This document shows, piece after piece, positions 1-9,326 of a stretch of 64,000 bases of DNA (its first letter is position 1; each line of letters begins with the position of its first letter). The notes beneath the pieces are model-generated. The model had not been told where the DNA came from, searched no databases, and saw only the letters and a list, made by a program, of their open reading frames with translations. The DNA is taken from the NCBI GenBank assembly GCA_963576735.1, contig OY755178.1, forward strand, positions 10,168,001 to 10,232,000, written 5' to 3'. The DNA is from Bedellia somnulentella (taxonomy: Eukaryota > Arthropoda > Insecta > Lepidoptera > Bedelliidae). The position numbers and the translations under genes are program-made.

Positions 1-76
1 CGCAATTCAGTGGGTTACTTCAGCTCAATTATCAAAAATTAAGATTAAGACTAGGACTATGGCAAAATATTATTAT

Positions 77-378
77 TGGTGAGTTTTTATCGTTCAAAAT
101 GATACTGTCTTCAGAAAAATTATATCGTATATCAAATAATGGTTTAACTCAACAAATCTGACGCAACACCCGAACACCATGTGTGAATATAGAGAATCAA
201 AGTATTGAAAACGGTCGGTTTGGGTCCAATCCAAATATGGCCGCTGTGTTTGATAACATCTCACTTTGCTCGTTTACCTTGCTCAACCCTCGTTTACGAT
301 AGCTCGGTTTATCAGAGCATCATACCGAAATGCGGAGTAACCTGCTAAATATTGCGATCGACACCAATTAACTCTGCT
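77..378. repeat. First copy of a 300-bp direct duplication
   Basis: This block recurs almost unchanged at 548-850. The match runs from the shared string GAGTTTTTATCG to the string GCGATCGACA, with a few substitutions and a weaker stretch after the first 20 bases. No open frame of note crosses it. The two copies flank an A-family repeat fragment, so the arrangement is either a local tandem duplication or two copies of an unnamed repeat. Confidence 0.75.
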
Positions 379-395
379 TCCTTTTTTCTTTTTTT

Positions 396-544
396 AAGTG
401 GATTTTGTTCGATACGGTTAGAGACCCATCACCAACGATACTTTATTTCTACTATCTTCCAAATGTGGCTGAGGAGTTTCTAGCTCTATAGCTCTGCCTG
501 TCCCTTTTTGGGATTTTGGCCGTGAATATATGTATGTATGTATG
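396..544 (+). repeat. A-family repeat, 3' half
   Basis: It holds the conserved AGACCCATCACCAA and GTGGCTGAGGAGTTTCTAG blocks and ends in a TATG microsatellite. The 5' part of the family is missing. It lies between the two copies of the 300-bp duplication. Confidence 0.7.
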
Positions 545-547
545 ATA

Positions 548-850
548 TTGATGAGTTTTTATCGTTTTAAAAATTAAATTGACTAGCCAAACATTATATC
601 CAATATCAAATAATGGTTTAACTCAACAAATCTGACGCAACACCCGAACGCCAATGTGTGAATATAGAGAATCAAAGTATTGAAAACGGTCGGTTTGGGT
701 CCAATCCAAATATGGCCGCTGTGTTTGATAACATCTCACTTTGCTCGTTTACCTTGCTCAACCCTCGTTTACGATAGCTCGGTTTATCAGACCATCATAC
801 CGAAATGCGGAGAGACCTGCTAAATATTGCGATCGACATCAATTAACTCA
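548..850. repeat. Second copy of the 300-bp direct duplication
   Basis: It matches 77-378 with few differences, for example GAGAGACC where the first copy has GAGTAACC near the right end. After 850 the two copies part company. Confidence 0.75.
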
Positions 851-1019
851 GCTGCCCTTCTTTATTTATTTATGGCTAACGATTTTTCAAATTTTGTCAG
901 TGGCTTTTGGTTGGTAATTTGCAGGAATAGGTTTTTTAATTGTGTTTGGGTATTTTAAATGATATTGGATCTAATATACGGTTTTATATTAGAGTGAAAT
1001 GATAATAATTATTCAAGAC

Positions 1020-1325
1020 TTAAACCTTCACGCCACATGTCAATGTAGGGGTGGCAGTACTTCTGAACATCATGTAACAATAAATACCCACGTTTTGCTT
1101 GGTCAGTGTACGCACAATATGATAGGTATCGCCGTTTTGTAGGAATACACTGTATAACTAAGCCATGTAAGTTTCGTCACAAAGTTTTCTGGCACCGTTA
1201 ACGAACTAGATAAATTAACCACACATAAAACATTAAGAAAAAAACATTTTTTGCTCGAACCTGGATTTGAACCCACGCCTTTCTGCATTATAGGCAGGTG
1301 TACTGTCCACTGAGCTGTCACGGTT
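1020..1325 (-). mobile_element. tRNA-derived SINE, family B, diverged
   Basis: Reading on the minus strand, a pol III-like head (GTGACAGCTCAGTGGACAGT, then a GGTTCAAATCC-type B box) is followed by the family B body with the strings GGCGATACC and GTGGGTATT, and ends near GGCGTGAAGG. It is shorter and more diverged than the copies at 39621 and 41591. Confidence 0.65.
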
Positions 1326-1404
1326 TCACATGTAAATTAATCATATTTTCTCTCTTAAGTAGGTTGACATTGGATGCCAACTTGGTTACTCACACAAATA
1401 TAGA

Positions 1405-1539
1405 ATCAGAAATTGATTGAGTATGGCCAGCTGAGAACGACTTGAGTATCGTTTTGTCTCATTCAGTTGTTAAGATTGCAATGCGACAGAACGATACTTA
1501 AGTTGTTCTCAGCTGGAATACTCAATTCAGAAATCGGGC
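1405..1539. mobile_element. Foldback MITE, family E, copy 1
   Basis: Almost the whole element is an inverted repeat. The left arm has AGCTGAGAACGACTTGAGTA and the right arm its near-complement, around a short centre near TTAAGATTGC. The right outer end reads ATTCAGAAATCGGG. A second copy lies at 12291-12424. There is no coding capacity. Confidence 0.8.
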
Positions 1540-1542
1540 GTG

Positions 1543-2428
1543 AATAAAATAACATGTTTGGTAATTTTCTGAATAGTACTTATCTTTTTCTCGTAAGTGG
1601 TGTAAAAGGCAAACAAGTGTTCAAGCAGACTCTCAAGTGCTAATTAAGCGATCAGATTTCAGTCTGTTTTTAGCTACTAATTTAGTTTTTTTATATTTTT
1701 GTAATATTTTATGTAGTACTCGAGCAAAACAAGAACGTGACAAATCTCTTACATTGTCACCCCATGCCTATATTTCACTCGATAATTTGGGCTTCTGTTT
1801 ATCTGATATTTTTACCACTTGTCCATGATTCATTCGACTTAATCCAACTCTATACCTCGTTTGCATGTTAATGGCATTTCAAAACTAAAAAAACTAGAAT
1901 CTTTACAGTAGACCATTCATCTGAAGGTTTTAAAAAGGTAAAAAATTACTAGCTTGAGGTTAAAAGGATAAACAGTTTCGAAGCAAAATATGCGCATACA
2001 TTGAGCCGAAGAGGTCTTTACAACGCAAGATTGCCTCGCATAATGTGTAGTCATTGAGGATCATCGTGGAGCTAATGACGCATGAAGTGTGAGCCAGGCT
2101 TCGTTCCCCGGGTCTTATATGCATGTTTTAGTGTTCATATATTATAGTACACGCATGTGTTCTCATAATAATAGAGTAGGGTGGATATAAAATAAGTAAA
2201 TGGATTAGGATTAGGTGTCCTGTCGGTTTGAAATAAAACTAATATAGATCTGCTTATGGTTATTGTGTGAGCACTTTCCACTTTTTTTGCTGACGCGGTA
2301 TGCTCCCAATTAACATGTACTTAAATTTATTTTAAATCGCCTCCTTGGCCAAACGTAGGTTTCAGGTTCAGTCCCAGACTTTGGAAAGATATTGTTGTTG
2401 TTGTTGCTTGGATTGTAATTATCCGACA
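1543..2428. other. No gene seen
   Basis: AT-rich sequence with short chance frames only. A GTTGTTGTTGTTG run sits near 2393. I see no splice-flanked coding pattern or repeat that I can name. Confidence 0.5.
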
Positions 2429-2438
2429 ATAAAGATGA

Positions 2439-2803
2439 CATGATAGTCCAGTGGGTAGAACACCCGCCCGAAAACAGAAGGGCGTGAGTTCCAATCCTGG
2501 GTCGGGCCTACACCAATTTGTCTTTTCTAAAGTCATATGTGTGGTTAATTTATCATGGTTGCTAACGGTGAGGGAAAACATCGTGAGGAAACCCACATGG
2601 CTGAGTTGTACTTAGTCATGTGACAGTGTATTCGTACAAAACGGCGATAGGCCTGCCCCCTATCACGTGAGTACACTGTCTAAGCAAAACGTGGGTACCT
2701 TCTCTGGACACTAGATGGCGCTGCCATGTGAGTTCAGAAGTATTGGTACCTCTGCCAACCCCTTCGGGGATAAACGGCGTGAACGTTTATGTTATGTTAT
2801 GTT
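2439..2803 (+). mobile_element. tRNA-derived SINE, family B, full length with target duplication
   Basis: The element starts with a tRNA-like head (TGATAGTCCAGTGGGTAGAA, then a GAGTTCCAATCC B box) and ends in repeats of GTTAT. It is flanked by the perfect 10-bp direct repeat ATAAAGATGA at 2429-2438 and 2804-2813, which marks a target-primed insertion. The body carries the family's GGCGATAGGCCTGCCCCC segment. Confidence 0.9.
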
Positions 2804-2813
2804 ATAAAGATGA

Positions 2814-3540
2814 TTCCGTACTTATCCCGGTCCCGGCTATATACAAGTAGTCGTAAATCTGCCAACCCAAACTTGGCCAGCGGGTGAACTATAGCAAAAT
2901 CAGCCTAAATGGGTAGGCTTGAGCCCCTCGGTAGGGACATAACTATATGGGCTGTAAGGAATTATCTTATTCCGCTTAATTGTTAAACTCTTTTGTATAG
3001 CTAAATTATCACCTGGAAAACATCATGTACTTATGAAAAGAATTATGAATGAGAGAGATTTGTCAGGATCATTAAAACTGGCGATCGATAGTGTCTGCCT
3101 ACCCCAATCGGAATAATGGGTGTGAGTATAAGTAATTCAGAAATGGAAATCGATAATTCCAACTTGCTTATCTTTATAAGTTGTGCTCTAAACTGGGGAT
3201 TCAGTTAAATGTTTCTTTACTCGGAAATTGGTGCAATTAATCAAAGCAAAGATACGTATTTACGCGTATTCCACTAGCAACTGCTTTGAAATTCAGGTAA
3301 CTTATGCAATAAGTTGTTAAATAATTTCAAAGATTCAATGCTATGCATACATGTTAATATTTGAGTGGTGTGGTATGCTTGCTAAAAAGTATAGAAAACT
3401 GCCCAATCGAAAAACGTTTTAACGAATCACGCTGTCACGAAAATTACTACGAATAGTTCATCAGTTCGAAAAGCACTCAGTCTTTAATGTAGTATTAATT
3501 AATACTCAACATATTTTCAGAGAGTTATGTTGCAATTTTC
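2814..3540. other. No gene seen; a family D end fragment at about 3080-3135
   Basis: Short GC-balanced stretches but no open frame with coding character. Positions 3080-3135 hold a fragment of family D: GCGATCGATAGTGTCTGCC followed by CCCCAATCGG. Confidence 0.45.
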
Positions 3541-4000
3541 ATATTGTTTTTGACACAGATCGGAATCCTAGCGGCTTTTGACTGATCATTGGTCGGTCGC
3601 TAGAGGAATCTTCTAGCGACGAGGGGCGGGTGTTTGTCTGAGGCACCAAACGCCAGTCGTCCTTAGGAAGTTGATATCATAGCAAGTAAACCTACGGTAA
3701 AGTAGCCGTTGACCATTGGGTTTTATTCGGTAAAAGCTCAAAATACATTCAAAAATAATATCAGGAGTTGTACGTGCTCCAGTCAGTAATGAGGAGATCT
3801 GCAGAAAAAACAGAGTAACTGACATAGCCCTGGAGAAACTTGTAATGGGTATGGGTTTTCGAATGGCTGCCCCGACATTGTGAGAGAGCCTAGAACAGAC
3901 ATGTTTATAAAGGTCGTGGGAGGTCCATGGAGTGTAAGCCTTTGCACGACAAAACGTTTTTCTAAGATAATGAGATAAGATTTGTAATAGAAGCACAAAT
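3541..4000. other. Unclassified block of higher GC, perhaps an old transposon piece
   Basis: This block is richer in GC than its flanks and has two overlapping minus-strand frames (127 and 107 codons), neither of which resembles a family I know. There is a short local palindrome around CTAGAGGAATCTTCTAG (3600-3617). Its position directly against a SINE suggests repeat-derived sequence, but I cannot name it. Confidence 0.3.
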
Positions 4001-4012
4001 ACTCAAGTCTCA

Positions 4013-4502
4013 AGCCTTCACGTCGTATATCCCAGAAGGGGTTGGCAAAGGTACTTATACTTCTGAACATCACGTGACATCGTCGCCTGGTGTTCAGAGT
4101 ACCCACACTTTACATGGACAGTGTACTCACGTGATAAGGGGCAGGCCTATCGCCGTTTGGTACGAATTCACTGTCACATGACCTCAGTACAACTTAGCTA
4201 TGTGGGTACCTCACGATGTTTTCCCTCACCACCGTTAACAATGATAAATTAACGATATACTGGCCAGTACACCCTGCTGTGTACCAACTTAGAATTTGTA
4301 TTTATGTTTAGCTAGAGAAACATTTCGATACCGCGATGTACGATTTTTTATGACGCTGCTAGTATGCGAGTGAGTTCGCCGTCTAGCGGTCGCCACACAT
4401 GACTTTAGAAAAGACAAATTGGTGTAGGACCGACACGGGATTTGAACTCTCGCCTGTATGTATCGACGGGCGGTCGTTCTACCCATTTGGCTATCACGGC
4501 TG
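4013..4502 (-). mobile_element. SINE family B interrupted by about 140 bp
   Basis: The tail side (4013-4253) and the head side (4394-4502) both match family B in minus orientation. Between them, 4254-4393 has no counterpart in the other copies. The break falls within the segment that elsewhere reads GGTTAATTTATC, so a second insertion or a local rearrangement split the copy. Confidence 0.7.
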
Positions 4503-4963
4503 TCACAAAAGTCTGATCATAAGGCTCCGATGCTGTATTCAGGCTTCTGAAGGTGTGGAGAAGTAGACAATTTGACTTACCCGGTGATTCTTGGATCTCT
4601 TAAGCATAAATCACGTTGAAAATCTAAATTCTCTTATAATCAGAAAAATTAAAAAGTGCACCTAGCAGGAAAGTTTTGGTGTAGTCATTTTGCGATTGCT
4701 AACTAATCATCGTGACTAAGCATTTTCAAAAAAATAAAAGGGGCTTTTAATGACTATTTATTTGTCAAAAAAACACAAATATTCTATGTTGCAACACCGA
4801 ATTGTATTGAACTGTCTGTATAATTCTGAGCACTGGCTCAAAATCGAGCGGGGTGCCCCAAAGTAAATTCTAATCTACACCAAAAAAATTAAGAAAAACA
4901 TAAACTCGAGAATCGTTCAATAAGTCAGAAATCAAGGTTTCAAAGATTTGATGAAAAATTTAT

Positions 4964-5198
4964 AGCCGTGTAGTGCCGGTCTAGAATATCACTACCCATT
5001 TCTACCCACGGGTGTCGTAACAGGCGACTAAGGGTATGGGGCTTTGTTAAGTGGTTTTTGGGTGATGCGGTTGGAGACCCATCACCAACGATACTTTATT
5101 GCTACTATCTTGTCCCCTATCAACTTCCAAATGTGTCTGAGGAGTTACTAGCTCTGAAGCTTTGGCTACCCCTTTATGACCGTGAGTGTATGTATATA
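4964..5198 (+). repeat. A-family repeat, nearly full length
   Basis: It runs from GCCGTGTAGTGCCGG through CGTAACAGGCGACTAAGGG and GATGCGGTTGGAGACCCATC to CCGTGAGTGTATGTATA. The 3' module has a small deletion relative to the better copies. Confidence 0.8.
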
Positions 5199-6560
5199 AG
5201 TTATTGAAGAAGCATAGGGTTAACTAAATGAAAAGTATTTTGGTATTTTATAATTTATTACACATACATACTTTATAAAATTATCTAACGATGGGACTAT
5301 CTATTAAATTTTACATTGTTTACATATTTCCATAATCCAGCACGTATTTTAAAGCTCAAATAATGCAATAAAATATTGTATAAGCAGTACTTTACATAAT
5401 TATTAGATCACGGTATTATTTCATCCAGCAGTTTTTAGTGTGTTGGCAGAAGTTGAAACTGCCTGAACGAAAATGTGATTTTTGACATGTTATTTAAGTG
5501 CTTCAAGAATGCTTATATATCACAATTTCTATAAAAGAACGAATATTGCTCCCTCAAAGGATCTACGAACATGCTGCTTAACTAGATTGAATTTTGCAGC
5601 AATGAAGGGGATGCATTATGTAGATCTAGTATTTCTTTTGGCTCATCCAATTTTCTTGTCAAGAAGTCTTTAAAGATTTGACATGAACCTATCGACATAT
5701 GAAGTCAGGCAAGTTACTTGCTTCTTTTGTTTTCTTTTTCTTTTATAACTATTCAATTATAATTAAACTTGCAATACATTTGCTAATATCAAAACAAATT
5801 AATTCATTATTTTTATTTTAATATAAGTTATCTTCATATACAAATTGGACATCCCATGTTATTATAAATATTTATTATAGTTAGTAGCAGTCAGAATGTT
5901 TATTAAAATACTGCGTTTCTCAAATAGAACTAACACTAAATCAGTTTATAATCATCTCAATTTATTTAACACATTTAATTGAAACTTCTTTTCTTATGAA
6001 CACAATATTTTTAAAATCTTCTGGTTCAAACAAAACATCTTTCTTGTCTATTTCATCATGTTAAGAAATAAATAAAAAAGTTATTTTTTTACAAATTTAT
6101 TAAAAAATATTTATGACACAAAACATTGCAAACTGAACAATTTTAAAATGTAGCTAAGGCAAGTTGATAATAACATACCAGACAGTATGTAATACCCAAA
6201 TACATAAGAACACGTTTATATTACCAGCTGATTACATTAATAGATAAATATTGAATCCAAAAACAACCATTGTATCCATGCATACACAATTTTGGTAAAA
6301 GTTTCAAAACCTTCACATATGATTGGAGGACTCCTGTCAATCATTACATAAACAAATAGAGTTTCTTCATGTTTCCAGTGAAGTCCAAGACCGCTGGCGA
6401 CGTCAATGTTATAACTAGCTGATGATAGTGACTATTTGAGGATTCTTCGCATTTAACTGGAACAAAAGGAATAAATTATGTCAATTTGTTAATAAGACAG
6501 GCCGATTTAGATGCGTTTGTGGGGAAAAGTAAGATATACGTAGATCTAGGAACCAAACAT
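5199..6560. other. AT-rich stretch without a convincing gene
   Basis: Long AT-rich sequence. On the minus strand an open stretch of about 60 codons without ATG lies near 6245-6428 with no recognised homology; in six frames of this length such a run can arise by chance. Confidence 0.45.
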
Positions 6561-6565
6561 GCTAT

Positions 6566-7176
6566 CAAATCACTGGTGTCGTAAGAGGTGACTAAAGTTA
6601 TGGGCCTTTTTAACCCTTTATAAGGCAAGGTATGATGAAAACTAATTGTATTTCATTATATATAACAATAATCGGAATTAACCAACGATAATCCAAATTG
6701 TTATTATTTATAATGTGTACAAACCGCGAGAGTTTAAATATAATTGTATTTCACTTCGTCGTCGCTATTGAGCCACTGCCTTATAAAATAAATAAAATAA
6801 AATAAAAAGCGATTATTAAGCGATACTATGTGATTGAAAGACATTAAGATGTTTATTCGCGATATTACTAATTTCTACACATTGTTTTCTCTTTGTAAGA
6901 TAGCTTTCTAACCATTTATACGTTTGTCCTCGTATACCATATCTTTCAAGTTTTTCTAATGCTGTTGGATGATGAACAAAATCAAATGCTTTTGTCATGT
7001 CCATAAAGGGTTAAGTTGTTTTTTGGCGTTACGATTGGAGATCCATCACCAATGCTTCTTCATTTCTACAATCTTGTCCCCAATCAACTTCCAAATGTGG
7101 CTGAGGAGTTTCAGCTCTGAAGCTCTGACTACCCTTTTTTGGGATTTATGGCCGTCAGTATATGCGATTATGTATG
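6566..7176 (+). repeat. A-family repeat split by an insertion
   Basis: The 5' part (about 6566-6610, GTGTCGTAAGAGGTGACTAA) and the 3' part (about 7011-7176, GATTGGAGATCCATCACC onward) belong to one A copy. The insert at 6614-7010 sits in a TTAA that is present on both sides. Confidence 0.75.
6614..7010 (-). mobile_element. LINE reverse transcriptase fragment inserted at TTAA
   Basis: Reading on the minus strand from about 7006, a frame encodes the motif DMTKAFDFVHH and then a YGIRGQTYKWLESYL segment. This is the domain 3 to 4 region of a non-LTR reverse transcriptase, whose usual core is KAFDxVDH. The frame ends at 6816 and AT-rich sequence follows. The insert is flanked by TTAA (6610-6613 and 7011-7014), and its outermost eight bases are inverted repeats (CCCTTTAT and ATAAAGGG). 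Confidence 0.65.
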
Positions 7177-7242
7177 TTAAAAGAAAATAACATTAAAAAT
7201 TATCAGACCAAGCACTCAGATAGTTAAACCTTTGAAAATTAG

Positions 7243-7452
7243 CGGTTTGGCTTAGAACAGCCTATTTTTTCCCGTGGGTGTTCGTAAAAGGCGACTAAGA
7301 ATATTGGTACTTTTGATTTTTGTGCGTTGCAGTCACCAGAGACCCATCACCAAAAACATTTACATTACAATCTTTTCCTCTTTCAACTTCCAAAAGTGGC
7401 TGAGGAATAGTTTTTCCGAGGCTCTGGCTACCCTTTCTAGGGATTTAGAAAC
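7243..7452 (+). repeat. A-family repeat
   Basis: Conserved blocks in order: GGTTTGGCTTAGAACAGC, CGTAAAAGGCGACTAAG, AGAGACCCATCACC, CCAAAAGTGGCTGAGG. It ends near GGGATTTAG without the TATG tail. Confidence 0.75.
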
Positions 7453-7564
7453 ATGATGTAAAACTATGCTGAGCCGTACCCTTTTTCAGTTTTCTGCTAC
7501 TCATTTTGTAAATTTTAAATATATGTTTGTTTGTGTCGCAGTTAATAGAAATAAATGTATTTTC

Positions 7565-7583
7565 ATTCATTCATTCATTGATG

Positions 7584-7631
<48 letters not shown>

Positions 7632-7650
7632 CATCAATGAATGAATGAAT
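7565..7650. repeat. Perfect 86-bp palindrome around a TA repeat
   Basis: The 20 bases at 7565-7584 are the exact reverse complement of 7631-7650, and the 46 bases between are a TA repeat. The whole is one perfect palindrome with its centre at 7607/7608. The arms carry three ATTC units. Confidence 0.95.
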
Positions 7651-7852
7651 TACGAGAATATTTTTTTAAAACCTGTGATAAAATGTAAATAATAATATTG
7701 CCATACTATATGGAATTGAAATGTTGAAGGCGACACATTTAAATCAAATAGAGAATATGCTAATAATAGCCGCTGTACTAAGTATGAACACTAAAAGAGC
7801 ATACATGAAAATATTTCACTTATCAGGAGAGCCAAAGGTAAAAATAACTAAA

Positions 7853-7930
7853 GCTGTGCTGTGTCGGCATAGAATAGCACTACCCCATCTCTTACCGTGG
7901 GTGTTTCGTAAGAGTCGACTAAGGGAAGAC
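7853..7930 (+). repeat. A-family repeat, 5' fragment
   Basis: Holds GCTGTGTCGGCATAGAATAG and CGTGGGTGTTTCGTAAGAG, then departs from the family after CGACTAAGGG. Confidence 0.7.
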
Positions 7931-8828
7931 TTTACCTTCTTCCCCCTCACAACTTTATTTAGAGGAAGGGGTCACACCAGGAGGCTAAAATATACTGCAG
8001 CATCAGCCTACTCCGCGTTGTCGGTAATTTTATACAAAAGTATTGATTGAAATAGTGTTGAATGAAACTGATGAGAAATATGGGATGTGCAAGCAGGATT
8101 TAGGGAAGGAATGGAATACTGCCAATTGGCGAAAAAGAAGGTGCATCCTCTTTTCAAAAAGTCCCTCAAAATAGTTCTTCCATACCTGTTTCACACTATC
8201 TACATCACTAATTCACCCTTTTCATCTCTCACTACATTCTTTCTTGTGTTTTGGGAAACTCCCTTTTCTTTCCAGATATATTTCCAGAACAACTTTTGAA
8301 TAACAGAAATTATCAAAGAGTTTCCTCTCACACCTCCGACACCGACACTAATCTTGCTAATCACGCTTTTTCACCTTAATTCACAGGATCGTTGAACTCA
8401 CACATTTGTAAACTTTTACTGAGTCAACCTTTCAGATATCAGAAGTCCCACTGCTTGGAAAGCTGTCACTGTCACCGACAACAGACCAAATTGCAGTATT
8501 GTTGCCAAGTTGTGAAACTTCTCTTCCCTTACGCTTTGTTTCATTTCCACATCCAGTTTTCTTTCATCCATAATCATACATATTTTATCTAATTTTCAAA
8601 CATTCCTCCATAATATATTCATCATACTAAAGCGAGTCTCTCCAGCCCACTTTTCGCCCCGTGAGGAACCATAGCGCGATTAGTTGCGAGCTAAATCGCC
8701 GCCTCCATTATTATTATATTATATTTATAAGCACACATTTTTGCCTCACGAGATGCAAGGAAAATAAACTAGCCAGAGCGCATGGCAGGCCATTGTGAGT
8801 GGACCTAGTGGTCATCTAAGTATCTAAG
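7931..8828. other. No gene seen
   Basis: Several short plus-strand frames of 60-109 codons occur, none with a recognisable motif. Positions 8640-8700 are richer in GC (CGCCCCGTGAGGAACC), and an ATT repeat follows. Confidence 0.4.
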
Positions 8829-9072
8829 TACATACATATACTCACGGCTATAAGTCCCTTAACGGGGTAGCCAGAGCTTTCGAATGAGAAATTCCTCAGC
8901 CACTTTTGAAAGTTGATAGGGGAAAAGATGGTAATAATAAATGTTTTTGGTGACAGGTCTCCAACCACATTGCCCAAAAATCACTTAAAAAGCCCCTATA
9001 CCCTTAGTCGCCTCTTACGATCACCCACGGGTAAAAATGGGGTAGTGTTATTCTAAGCCGACACCACACGGC
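8829..9072 (-). repeat. A-family repeat, full length, minus
   Basis: Both ends are present: CATACATATACTCACGGCTA on the left and CTAAGCCGACACCACACGGC on the right. It lies about 250 bp downstream of the stop codon of the HASPP28 gene. Confidence 0.85.
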
Positions 9073-9254
9073 AAATTATCTAATTCTCCCAGCATTATTC
9101 CATCCAACAAGCGAAGGTAAGGTTAGGTAAAATATTTAGTACCCAGAGTGCACAAGGCTCTGGGATGGCGGCACGCAAACAACCAGGCTCATCCCTGGCC
9201 ACACATCCATCGACTCAGCATGGCTTGGATTGGTGTAAGGGCAAAGATAGAAAA

Positions 9255-9326
9255 GCGCTATTCCCTTAGTTGCCTCTTATGAAACACCAACGGGAAGAAA
9301 TTGGGTAGTGCTATTCTACACACAGC
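9255..9326 (-). repeat. A-family repeat, 5' fragment abutting the HASPP28 stop codon
   Basis: The family string GGGTAGTGCTATTCTA (plus strand) and the adjacent CCTTAGTTGCCTCTTA mark a truncated copy. Its outer end reaches the TAG that closes the HASPP28 frame. Confidence 0.65.

Noticed and set aside
6245..6428. Open minus-strand stretch of about 60 codons without ATG
   Set aside because: No splice site of good quality at the right phase, no known motif, and such runs are expected by chance across six frames of 64 kb.
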